Source of the DNA: Selaginella moellendorffii
Taxonomy: Eukaryota > Streptophyta > Lycopodiopsida > Selaginellales > Selaginellaceae
Reading direction: 5' to 3'
Assembly (NCBI RefSeq): GCF_000143415.4
Contig: NW_003314261.1
Location: 3,960,880 to 4,024,879 of the forward strand
Length of the DNA: 64,000 nucleotides
Part shown: positions 46,451 through 58,159 of the stretch, piece by piece
Layout: every line of letters begins with the position of its first letter
Position numbering within the stretch: position 1 is the first letter of the stretch
Program-made: the position numbers and the translations under genes
The notes under the pieces: model-generated
What the model saw: only the letters and a program-made list of their open reading frames with translations
What the model was told of the DNA's origin: nothing
The model's database searches: none

Positions 46451-49109
46451 ACTATAGTATTAAGTGTCAAATCTAAGCAATAAAATGCAACATAAATGTC
46501 ATATTTCACTTATAAAGATTTATAATAACTTCATTCACAACATAAACAAGTTTATGCTATTCTTTTTTTGACAAAACTCAAAACTAATCTAACACTAAAC
46601 TACTTAAGGAGTAATAACAAAGTTCTCTGGAAAAGAATTAAGTATTACAATAATAAATTTTAGTGTTTCACCATTATTTATTTCACAATTCACCACTTGT
46701 AAAACCATCATAACTAATATGCATTAAAAAAGACTCTTGATTGCATGATGTAAAAAAACAATAATATTACACCTTGTTGCAAATTATCTCTCAGTAAAGA
46801 GAAAATGATTTACATAATTGATCTTTCATCCTTAATGATTCTTTTTTTGTTTCAAATTTGAAACCTTAAATTTGTGTTCACACTACCTTTAGTTTAACCT
46901 AAGAAAAATTTATGAAAAAGCATGACAATGACTACTAGTGTTATGCTAAACAATTATAAACTAGTCTATTTGCCACTCATAGCAAATCTATAAGAGGTTT
47001 ACTTTTACCCACAGTAATATGAACCATTGATAAGTTAACATTAATCCTGCCAACTCAGAGTATAATTTTAAGTTGCTAATATGCTTTACTCACAAGCCCA
47101 AGCATAAACTCATATAAATGATATATCTCAAATTCATCTATGAGCCCAATCAAAAGCTTATATAATATAGTATAAAATGGTATATATTAAAATCTATACT
47201 TAAAAGATGCATACGAAGCCATAGCAATCAAATTGTAAATAACTAAAGAAAATAACTCAAAAAGTGATCTATAAAGGTTCAAATATAGAGGGAAAAAGCC
47301 AATAAATAATCTATTTTCTAATTAGTTAAGGGTCTCTATGTCAATCTTACTACTCATTCTAGAGCATTCTTGATCTCTATTAACATAACTATCATGTTTT
47401 GGAACTTTAATATTAACTTCTTGAGTTAATTTCTTAGGTGTTTCTAACATTTTACATTGTATATACTGCACAAACTTCATTTCCCCATTTTATGAAGTTT
47501 TTTACTTAAAGGCACTATCATTCTCTCTTTTATTTTGTGCCACCCTAGGCACTAAGTTCCACTTATTTATAATTTGCATTAGAGTTGTTTATGGCTTTAT
47601 TATTTCACTATCTTGTTGCTTTATCTCTTGGAGCTTTTACTTTTGTCAAATTAGAGCATTTGGGAATCCCATCTTTAGAAATATATTTCTTTTTCCACAA
47701 TATATTAGCATGCACTATATAAGTGTTCTTCACCTAATTTGTCATTTGGATTCCTTTTAATAATTTCTATAGCCCATTCTCGGCTATTAGTTTTTTGTTT
47801 CCATCCTTTAATTATTACACCAAGCAATATAGGATCAATACCTCCATATATGTTTTTTCTATTTGGTCATCTTGACCAAGTCACACCATTATCAATAGTT
47901 CAAATTAACATTTTGAATTAAAAAACTTATTCCTTAACCTAACAAAGAGCTCATCTTTATTTGGCCATGGGATCACTTAGTGATCTCACGTGGACATGTA
48001 TACCAATAAATATTAGGTTTATCAAACTTTTAAGTTGTTGACCATAATCTTGAGGGCATCCCCACACTTAGCGGTGCACCTAAGTTAGCCCTTTCAACCA
48101 AGGGTTCATAGTAACCAAAAATAAGTGTTCCTATCCCATTCAACTCATCCTTGGTGCCATTTGCACTAAAGCATTTAAATTAAATAAATCAGGTTTTCAC
48201 ACTAAACATTTTAACCGTGTATCACAATTTTAAGGCATCCCCCACTTGTGAGTTGGGACATAAACCCAAGCACTAGAGGATTAGACTCAAACTTAACTTT
48301 TGTACATGCATTTACGGACGGCATCTTCTAGGATGCCTAGTGTGACTCCTTATGCTAATGTATTAACTTATACTCAATATACATTACAGATCACAGTTAA
48401 GGAACCTAGTTCTTCTGAGCTTCCAAGTCCTCTCACTTGACAAGCTAGTTAATTAACCTATGATCATGCATAGACTCCTTCATACTTGGCCCCATAAGTC
48501 ATCCCTTTTGAAGTCAACATCTTCAATTAGAGTCTTTGTTCCTCTAACTTGTCAATTTTGCTTAGCAACCAGCATAATATAGTTTTATTCATAAGTATGA
48601 AATTTTTTAAACATCAACTTTTATTTAAAGCTATCTTTTTAAACACTTGGGAACTATTTCCCCAACTTTGATAGCCTTGCCCCATAGCAAGCTTCAAAAC
48701 TATATTATTGTTATGCCACTTTGACTTCACACATTCTATGAATTATTTACATTTTTATTTCTAAGTACTAACTTACCTAAAATTGTCCTTAGGAACATTA
48801 GTTGTTTATAAGAAATCACACCATATATTGAGATTTACATTGGTAGTCTAATTTGGGCCGGTTGGGGCTCTCAAGAGAGTTATAATTTTTAACTTCTATT
48901 CATAGGGGTATGAACTTATAGAGAAACATAATGGATTATAAGTAATAAAACAAAAAAACTCGAGATAGGCCATGAATAAAAGTGTATCTTATTTTCTAAT
49001 TGATTAAAAGTTTTGATATACTTAGGGTTAAATACCCTTAGGTTTGAGTAATATTAAACTGGGTAGTATTGGGCTAGGTAACCTCCCAAAAAGTCTATAT
49101 ATATATATC

Positions 49110-49143
<34 letters not shown>

Positions 49144-49640
49144 AATTCATTCAAATCATCATTTTCATCTCTGCGTATGCAATAATATTAGTTGCCCAAT
49201 CTCATTAGATAGTATTCACTAAAACTCAACACCTATGATTTTCACTTTTTATCTTATAATGATTTACTATAAAATGGCCATAGAGCGGAATCTAATCCTT
49301 AGACACATGTGCTTAGGGCAACGGAGTAGAACCCAAGTTGCAATGGATTGGGAGTATGGAGCAACATTAAAACATTCTTAGAGCATTTAGCATCTTAACA
49401 CCAAAACTAGCATGCAAACAAAGCCAAATGAAATCTAATATTATTTCAATATACTGATGGCTTAATGTGAGATATTAAGTCTAGTTTATTAACACTTGAA
49501 TAAAAAGGATTATCAAAGGGAATTAACAATATTAATCTTTTGTTGTTGTGATAGTAACAGAGGAATATCCAAAAGGACTTATCAATAGATAACTTTCAAT
49601 ACCCATAATCATATTTATGATAAAAAGTTAGTGAAATCCA
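46450..49640 (-). mobile_element. Strongly AT-shifted retroelement relic
   Basis: Positions 46450-47190 follow 16885-17730. Positions 49090-49240 follow 17790-17890, and 49243-49490 follow the LTR end block at 17892-18290. Positions 49515-49640 follow 12890-13000. Positions 47200-48960 instead match the reverse complement of about 19100-21300, so a family-2 piece was inserted. Nearly all differences I read are C to T or G to A, consistent with long-term deamination of methylated cytosine. No coding potential. Confidence 0.65.
49096..49141. repeat. TA/TG microsatellite
   Basis: A short TA run followed by about 14 TG units, inside the retroelement relic. Confidence 0.9.
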
Positions 49641-51120
49641 TATAAATTTCCACTGTCAAGCTAAATCTAGATGGTTCAATCTCTTGTTACAAGCCAAGGC
49701 TCTTATGGCCAAGGGCTATTCATAAGTAGTTAAAATGGATTATTAGAAGGATATAAAGTTCATAGATAAGAGAACTATATTTAAAGACTTATTTAATCAA
49801 TTTACAAACTAAAATAAGTCTTTTGCTTCAATAATATATATATCATACTTTATCTTTCTCCCCTTAAACCAATTAGAAAAGAGGTAATTAAAAGTTTTAT
49901 ATACTTATTTATCCCTTAAAGTTTTACAGTGATAGTATATCCAAATCTCATCCTATGATTACATGCATTACAATTAAGAAAAATATAATTTATATTTTTT
50001 TTATGTAAATGATTCTTTACTCATATGCAACAATATAAGTTTTTTAGCTAAGATTAAAAAGATCTTTTCATCTCATTTTGAGATGAAGGATTTATGTGAG
50101 TAATGCTATTGCCTCAAGATCCCAACCAATAGGATAACTCTATTGTTCTCCACTAAAGCAAGTATACTAAAGATATTCGCCAATGGTTTTCTATAAAGTG
50201 TAGTACACCTACACCAATACTTATGCTCACAAGTCTGAAACTCACTTGTGACAATTCTCCCTTGATAGAGCAAGAAAAAGAAGAGATGGCCACTATCTTA
50301 TATTTCAGTTTTATCAACAATCTCATGTATCTCATAGTCTATATAAAACCCAATCTCACAAGCTTGGTAAGCCAAATCAATAAACAACATTAGATGGCTA
50401 TAAAATAAATTTTTTGGTACTTATGTGGTACTTCATCCTTTAGTTTGAGATACTCAAACTCCACACTAGAAGGCTTTAGTGACTCAGATTAAGTAGACTC
50501 TTTCCAATTATAATCAGGTTATATTTTAGCCTTAAAAACAAACAATGATGGCCATGTTTTAGTTGTAAGGAGGAATATATGGTAGAAAGTGTAGTTTGCT
50601 ATGAGGCCATTTTGCTCTAGCACCTCCTTATAGACTTGGGTGCTCTTATTTCAAGCCCTACAAAGATTTTTGCAACAATCAAGGCTGCATCACCTTGAGT
50701 AAGTATTGCAAGATTAATTCTTGCACCAAACACATGGATATAACATGTGTATAGTTGATCTATTGTCCTATACAAAATGACTATAGACATTTTAGTGTTG
50801 GGTTAGACACTGTTACATGGTGCTGCATAACATATGGAGTGGATATGTCTAGTTTCATTTATTGGGATGATCTTGTTTGATTGAATACAATCTCACATTA
50901 AAGATTATAGTTGAAACCATTCTAGAGCATTATCGTGTCTTTTGGAGCCAGATTAATTCCAAACAAGCTATTGGCTAGGCTGGCTTTTGACCTAAATATG
51001 GTTATGTAGATCATCTTATTATATGTGTGAACATATGACACACTAGAAGCAGCAACTATTTTAATACTCTATGGACTTCTAAAAAGAATTCAATATAACA
51101 ACTATTTCAACTAGAAAATC
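49641..51120. other. AT-rich stretch with no recognised feature
   Basis: Poly-A/T-rich sequence with no ORF above 60 codons that I can support. It may be further decayed repeat DNA. Confidence 0.5.
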
Positions 51121-51129
51121 CTATCCTTT

Positions 51130-52155
51130 ACACCCTAATCCAATTGGCAAAAGGGGTGATCAGTTGTGGTGCCTACTAATGCCTCAATGTACAATCCAAA
51201 TAAAGTGGGGATAAAGGACACCTTTGCTTGACACTTATTGTGCATTTCACTAGTTGATCTCCTAGGCATTCTACAAGAATTGTTATATAGAGCTGTTGAA
51301 TGGCCTATACCAACTCTTGGAGTGTTGGGACAATCTGACATTATCATGGCCTGTACCTCCTCCTACATGTGGATGACTTGCTCTTGTTTTCCACAACTCA
51401 TCAAAGTCTCCAATGCCAACTGTTGCACCATTGGTTTATCTGTCAACCCCACAAAAAAACAAGTTATAGTATTTAGCCGTCCACCAATAATGATCTCTAT
51501 TACCAAGTCAAGATAGAAAACTACAATTACCTTGGGTATATGGTCCACCAAAAGAATTTATGGAAGGCTAGGACAATAATGCATTCAAGCAGCCACAAGA
51601 TCATATTACTCACTCCAAAGTGATCTCAAATTTACTTTATGGATGCACATACACAATATGTGAGGATAGTGATCTAGACTACCATGAATAACATAGCAGA
51701 AAATGGAACAATTTAACCATTGGTGCCTGAATGCTGAATTTGGTTGCAACAAAGTGGATTGGATTGTAGTTATGGAATCTGGCTTGTATGGAAAAACATA
51801 ATGCAATACATCCTCAACATCATATACACTACTCAAGATAAATGTCTTATCACCCTTGTTGAGGACACCAGCAAAGGCTGATGGCACAATTTGTGCTTCT
51901 GGACAAGAAATCTAGGCATGGATCTTGACACACTCCTTCATGAAAATACCATAGATATCCCAGATCATTGGCTAGAGAAGGGGCATGACACAAAATTCCA
52001 ACACTATTTATTGACCATCAACCCACAATGGCTCATTGGTATTGCTAGCTATGGGATGACACCCCTGGAGCGCTATCGAATATGGCAACATCACCTACAC
52101 TCAAAAGTTGGTAATTGGGAGGGATCCAAACTACCCTTGTTAACTATGTGCTAAA
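51130..52155 (+). pseudogene. LINE-like reverse transcriptase relic
   Basis: On the minus strand near 51170-51245 is a segment reading CPLSPTLFGLYIEAL with frameshifts, the pattern of L1-type RT. On the plus strand near 51362-51395 one frame reads HVDDLLLFST, an (F/Y)xDD catalytic motif, followed after a frameshift by GLSVNPTKKQVIVFSR. Downstream (51900-52150) is a plus-strand ORF with residues like a LINE C-terminal part. The opposite strands of the two RT motifs imply an internal inversion. Confidence 0.5.
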
Positions 52156-52800
52156 GACATTGAAACTGTCCTAACATACAAACAGCTACGGGACACAGAG
52201 CCACTCCTCGATTTTGAGCAACAATGGCAACACCTGCAACTTTGCGAGTATCTTCACTGCCACCACAAACCTTTGGGATGAGCTGCTTGCCATCCTTGAC
52301 CCTGCATGTCCCCAACTTCGCACCAGCAGTAGCTAGGATGGTCTGAGGTCCTCGTGACTTCAAATAGCTGTTGCTGTTGTTGTTGCAAGAGAACCTGGTT
52401 CTCTTTCACTCCTTCCAGATTGAGCTGCTCACAAAGATTGCCCAAAGGAGAGAAGCGTGCCAGAATTTGATCTGTCAATACCAAAGTGCAATGATCTCAC
52501 TGCTCACAGGAACAGACCTGGCATGGTATTATCACGCCATAAGTTTTGTCATGGTAGTAGAGTTGAGCGACCAAGTTCCTGCATCCACGTTTGCTGAAGC
52601 ACTCAAACGCAGCCAGTTTTGCAACGAGCTCCATGGTGGCTGCTTCTTGCAAAAAACAAGAGTGATTTCGTCGTAAGTATAGAGCGGGCTCACAGAGACA
52701 ATTGGTGATGCCGACAATTCTCCTAGTCCACCACTGACGCTTTCCAGGAAGGCCATCGATCCCTCTTTTGGACTCTAGCCAACATGATGTCGTTGCGCAC
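52150..52800 (-). pseudogene. Unrecognised gene remnant
   Basis: Several open minus-strand segments occur: 52532-52756, 52254-52484 with a run of seven Gln, and 52151-52363. A pyrimidine-poor AG acceptor near 52470 could join two of them, but no complete model works. Base composition is gene-like compared with the AT-rich DNA to the left. I cannot name a family. Confidence 0.3.
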
Positions 52801-53129
52801 TGATTTTTATCTCCCTTTTTTTTCTGTCCTTGGATACTCGCTTGCCTCCTGGACGAGTCAATTCCCAGAATACAAACAAATTCAATTTCTTTTGTAATTG
52901 AAATAGAAAGAAATTATGTAAGTATTGTCCTCGTGACTAACAAGTCTACTAACTAGCGTGAGAGATTGCCGGAGAAGACGCACAATCCAGCCACAGATCT
53001 TCCACGGCGGACCTCAGATCTGCCTGATATTTCCAAGATCTTACTCTGCATTCGCAATATTTCGGCAGCGTGGCAGATCTCACCTTGCATTCGCAGAACC
53101 CTAGAACTCAAGAACGGTTTTGTAAATGC
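52801..53129. other. Spacer without a recognised gene
   Basis: A 98-codon ORF starting at 52966 runs into the importin relic and has no family features. Nothing else is seen. Confidence 0.4.
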
Positions 53130-54015
53130 ATCAAGCCTCTACAGTGTGAGAAAATTCGGTGAAGGATACCTGGAACCAGGAACGTCAGGCCAGTTAAAAG
53201 TCAGAGCTAAAGACACGACTTACATAAGTAAACTCACAAGACGTACACGCCGGCCTCAATAACAGCTTGAATCTCATCGTTTGTGCCATTGGATATGGAT
53301 GACAAAGCCCAGCATGCATCAGTAAGAACTCCTCATCAGTCGAATGAATCAGCTTTTCTGGAGCAGATAAAGCAGGTCTCGACTGCATGAAACAACACCG
53401 ACCAACGATCAAAATTTGTATCGACATGCCTCCTGCTCAAAGTTCGGCTGCGGCTTGTCACGAAAGAAGGTTGATAGCGTCCATGTTGCGTTGCGCAGCA
53501 TAGACAGCTTCGCATTCTCGTTCAGCTGTGCTAGCAACGGCATCATGGCATTGCTATTCAAGACGAGATCTCGGCACTTCGGAGAGTCGCCAGCGACATT
53601 GCCAAGAGCCCATACTGCCTGCGGTACCAGGCAATGTCAGATTCCAAGCTTTGAAAATACAAGAGAAAATATCACCTGCTAGCGGACGAAAGAAGAAAGA
53701 AGCTGGGAGATGAAAGAAGCTGCACGAAGATAGGCACAGCTCCATGGTTTATAACCACGGACGCAATATTTGTAAGAGCCAAGGCAGCTTCGAACTGCTC
53801 ATTAAAACTCAAACACCGTAAGGAAAAAAATGGACATGGTGGAAATCGTGGCGCTTCAAAAACTCTACAAATCGAGGAACCACGCCTGCCTTGATGACCT
53901 CTTCGATCGGAGGGCTTCGCTCTTCACAAACACCCATGCCATTACCAAGACTTCCATAAAAAAGAACAAGGCAGCTACCAGACAGTAACTTCAGGTGGGA
54001 TCGTCACACCAGACA
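53130..54015 (-). pseudogene. Importin-alpha pseudogene 2 (exons 7 to 2, partial)
   Basis: It is parallel to about 56665-57610. Exon 6 is at about 53226-53375, exon 5 at 53425-53630, a truncated exon 4 at about 53690-53800, exon 3 at about 53850-53930, and exon-2 traces to about 54010. Frameshifts and lost bases occur throughout (for example exon 4 lacks its middle). Exons 8-9 and exon 1 are absent. Confidence 0.75.
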
Positions 54016-54390
54016 CGGCTCACCAGAAACCCTGCTCATGATCTAAACACGACGAATTCAAATATCGTAAATTCTCCAATGCTGTGCAAAAACGATGGAG
54101 GAATTCGCCCTGGGAAGTGTTTCAAAGAATTCAAGCCATGAAACTTCAATCTTCCTTTGTGAAGCTTCAACTAAAATCGTCGATTAATTTACAACAATGG
54201 ACCATTCGCCGTAGTGTATATCTGAGATCGGTTCCAATCCAAGTCTTTAGGATCTTGCACGCCAAATGCTTTCAGCAGATCTCTCTCTTGCAGCAGCTTG
54301 GAATCGAGATTCGCGAGCGCAGCGTGGGATTGTGTTGCAAGATTGAATGATCAATCTAAAACAAACACAAAGAATCTCTCCAGAGATATT
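54016..54390 (+). pseudogene. Inverted relic of the small-gene region
   Basis: Positions 54070-54140 on the plus strand join the exon-1 end (near 45390) and the last codons (near 45240) of the small gene at 45219-45657, with the intron and intervening exon lost at a GGGAAG-like junction. Positions 54110-54390 match 44930-45240 in reverse complement. The whole block is inverted compared with unit 2. Confidence 0.65.
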
Positions 54391-55440
54391 TAAGTCCAAG
54401 CCCCACCGAGCGTTCCCTTGCACCAAGCTCTGCTAGAGCGGTGCATAGACCTGGGATTAAGAAGCTCCAGCGAACAAAACAAACTCAAGCCTTCTGCAAG
54501 AATGTGACCTCGCTTGGACGCCTGGAACACCGTACTTCCGGGGAGAGCAGCTTGTTTAGACTCGTGGACCTGCAAGGCCACAGCATCGTCTCTTGGAACT
54601 CGCTGGTATTTCGAAAAAGTACGGGTTCTCACATGGAATATTTTTATAGGATATCTCAGCGTTTCTGGAAATGGAATCTAGAGAAGAGCAAAACTTGTGG
54701 CAAATCTGTTACGCTCCGAACCGCAGGTTGCCGAAAGTGTTATAAACTAAATCTTATGCTCGGAATGGAAACATTTGCAAAGCGTTGGGCTTCTTTAGGG
54801 AGATGTTTTTGGACAGTGTTCCTGAGAACTTTGTCCCTCCATCAACTCAACCATTTGCTGCGCTCGATCTAGCTCAACGCAAGAACCAACACACTCCAGG
54901 ACACCACGAAAACATTCACACGGTAAAGATGCCCGGAGCGGGCATATGCTTCCATGATTGCGGTTGTCACCACTACATCCTGCTCGGGCATGTCATTATG
55001 CTACTCACATCGCGGACCAAGCAAATCTCTTTTCTCCTCTCTCCTGCAAACGGGGCAAATGCAGTCCTGTTTGAAAGGATGCCTCAAAGAGCCGAGGTCC
55101 GTGATCTGTGGCAGACGAAGCTGTGCTGGTGTGAAGTCGAGATCAGTTTGTCACGTTTGTTTCATATATACATGTTTTTCGGAAGCAAGCCAAGAATCAT
55201 AGAGTTCCACGAGATCACACTCAGCCCAAGCATCTTTCCAAACAATCTTTTGGCTTCTTTTATACGCCAAGCTTGGATCATCACCTGGGCATACATCACC
55301 ACAGCGGCATCTTCTCAAAAGCGCAGTCAAAGCTGGCGATCCAAACCTTAAGTCTTTAAATTCTCCAAGGAGTTGCAAAAAGCTTTAATCATCAAGGACA
55401 TTCAACTCATTCATGTAAATCTTTGCATACATCGAATTTG
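54391..55440 (-). pseudogene. PPR pseudogene, unit 3
   Basis: Scattered collinear pieces of the intact PPR gene occur, for example 54405-54500 like 32625-32745, 54765-54830 like 32825-32890, and 55190-55260 like 34215-34285. Long segments between them are deleted. A piece of the unit spacer near 54985-55160 is copied inside it. Only short ORFs remain. Confidence 0.7.
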
Positions 55441-55862
55441 TAATAGACTCTTTTATAACCCAAAATCCACTCGTAATAGTCGCAGCGATGACGATCCTCG
55501 GACAAAGGAGGAGACGCCACCCCCACAACGACGACCACCGCACTTAGCACGTCCGGCTAAACAAAGACAAGAGCACCGTCTCAAATACGAGACGTTGCTT
55601 TGACAGCAAGAGCTTGCTGCTGTTCTACAAGACCCTCTCCTTCCCCCGGCGGGTCTGCAAAAAGCTTGTCGACCATCGACTAGCTCAAACTCAACTCGAC
55701 TTTACACCAGCACAGCTTCGTCTGCCACAGATCGCGGATGCTGCTCACATCGCGGACCAAGCAAATCTCTTCTCCCGACTCGATCGAGACACGAGATGTT
55801 CTTCTACCACAGAAACACCAAGTCAGTCACTCGAGAGATCCAGGGAAAGGAAAAGACATACC
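55441..55862. other. Spacer between PPR relic and importin-alpha gene
   Basis: It matches the unit-1 spacer 34690-34960. It includes the 3' flank of the importin-alpha gene. No gene is supported. Confidence 0.55.
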
Positions 55863-57917
55863 TCAACCGAAATTAAAGCCACCGCTTGGCACAGTAGGCT
55901 GATTCCCGAATGCAAATGGTCCGGGCGCCGGAGCTACACCTGGAGCGACGTTCTCCTCGTCCTCCTCCACCCAGTAGCTGTTGAGTATCTTGATCACCTT
56001 GTCATATATCTCGTTGTTGTCGTGGGTTTGCAGCTTCTCGATTTTCTCCAGGCCCTCCGCCTCGTCGATGAACTTAGCATAGATGTTGATGGAGCCAGTG
56101 TTTCCGAGGTCCTTCTCCGTCTCGCCGACCTTGAGGATGTTTTCTAGGCCCTCCAAGGCCACCACAATGATCTTGGCATCGGAACAGTTGAGGAGGTCGC
56201 ATAGAGGCTTGATGCATCCCTGGTTCACGAGATACCTGCGTCTCCAGAGTCAGATACAGCGTCTCAGCGCAATGACAACCTACTTGATTTGTTCATGTGT
56301 ACCGCCAGAGGTTGCATTGGAAATGGCCCACGCTGCCTCTTTCTTTATGTCAAACTCGGCGTTGGCAAGAAGTTCCACGAGAGGCGGAATGATGTTGGCC
56401 TCAATGACAGCCTGAATTTGATCCTTGTTGCCGGCGGTGATGTTCGAGATTGTCCAGCAAGCCTCCTTTTTTATGCTCTTCTTGTAAACATTGGTGAGAA
56501 GATGTAACAAATATGGCAGCGCTCCATTGTTTATGATGAACTGAAATAAATTTAAAGGCAAGCGTAAGAAACATCTAGGATGTTCCGTTTCAAGTTTACC
56601 TGCGTTTGGACATCGTCACCAGTCACAATGTTTCCCACCGTACGAAGAGCAGGAATAAGAACATTCGGTGAAGGATACCTGGAACCAGGAACGTCAGGCC
56701 AGTTAAAAGTCAGAGCTAAAGACACGACTTACATGAGTAGACTCACAAGACGTGGACACACACCGGCCTCAATGACAGCTTGAATCTTATCGTTTGTACC
56801 ATCGGATATGTATGACAAAGCCCAGCATGCATCAGTAAGGACTTCTTCGTCAGTCGAATGAATCAGCTTTTCTAGAGCAGATAAAGCAGGTCTCGACTGC
56901 AAGAAACAACACCGACCAACGATCAAATTTGTATCGACATGCCTACAAATGACCCACATACCTGCTCAAAGTTCGGCTGCGGCTTGCCACGACAAAAGTT
57001 TGATAACGTCCACGTTGCGTTGCGCAGCATAGACAGCTTCGCATTCTCGTTCAGCTGTGCTAGCAACGGCATCATGGCATTGCTATTCAAGACGAGATCT
57101 CGGCACTTCGGAGAGTCGCCAGCAACATTGCCAAGAGCCCATACTGCCTGCGGTACCAGGAAATGTCAGATTCCAAGCTTTGGAAATACAAGAGAAAAAA
57201 TCACCTGCTCGCGGACATCCTCACTGGGAGATGAAAGAAGCTGCACGAAGATAGGCACAGCTCCATGGTTTATAACCACCGTCGTGTGATCGGAAGTGCC
57301 GGACGCAATATTTGTAAGAGCCCAGGCAGCTTCGAACTGCTCATTAAAACTCCTATTAACGACCCAAACACCGCAAGGAAAAAAAATGGGCATACCTGAA
57401 GCTGGTGGAAATCGTGGCGCTTCAAAAACTCTACAAATCGAGGAACCACGCCTGCCTTGATGACCTCTTCGATCGGAGGGCTTCGCTCTTCACAAACACC
57501 CATGTCAGTACCAAGAAAAATAGACTTCCATCAAAAGTTAAAAGGGCAGCTACCAATTGACAGTAGCTTCCGGAACTGGGTCGTCGCCTCGACTTGCAAG
57601 TTGGGATCGTCAGACCAGACACCGCTCACCATCACGGGTAAGCTCTCCAGCTGAAGGAAATCACACCACCAGTGAATCAAATCACCCTCGCCCCATTCCA
57701 GAGACGCGCATACCTTTCTCTCCACGATCGATCCGGGCGTCATAAAGTGCTGCGGCTGCATGCCCTCTCGCCGCTTCTTCATGAGATTCTCGTCGCGCTT
57801 GTTCTTGCGGATCTCCACCATGTTGTCCTCGCGCTTCCGGCGCGCCTCATCCGGATCGACGGCATTCTTGTATCCTTTCTTTCTCACCTCAGTGCGAGCT
57901 TGCGGCCGGAGCGACAT
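55863..57917 (-). CDS. Importin subunit alpha, nine exons, 527 aa
   Basis: Nuclear import adaptor that binds classical nuclear localisation signals and hands cargo to importin-beta. Exons (minus strand): 57714-57917, 57554-57650, 57396-57487, 57205-57336, 56962-57147, 56733-56896, 56600-56678, 56284-56540, 55863-56235. All junctions are GT-AG, keep frame and total 1584 nt. Residues 1-68 form the basic importin-beta-binding domain ([20 protein letters not shown]). About ten ARM repeats follow, with the W-x3-N pattern: [56 protein letters not shown]. The tail ends GGFNFG. The start is the ATG opening MSLRPQART; an in-frame upstream ATG at 57962 is less like the family. Length matches plant importin-alphas. 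It is the only intact copy among three in the window. Confidence 0.93.
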
Positions 57918-58048
57918 CCTGCGAGAGCACCGGCGGAGCGAGCCACGACCAGACGGGCACACCCTAGCCGCAAAGCATCAAACCCTAGGCTAAGGAATGG
58001 GGCTTATTAGAAAAAATGGAGGGCCACGATTTCTTCGTCCATTTAAGA

Positions 58049-58082
58049 AACAAACGGGAGAGAGAGAGAGAGAGAGAGAGAG
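58049..58082. repeat. GA microsatellite
   Basis: About 16 GA units in the spacer between the importin-alpha start and the 3' end of the TPX2-domain gene. Confidence 0.9.
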
Positions 58083-58159
58083 CAAAGCTTTTTCTTCTTC
58101 TTCTATGCTGGCGTTCTCCAAAGAATGAGAGAACAAAGCATGGATTTTTCCTCCTTTCA

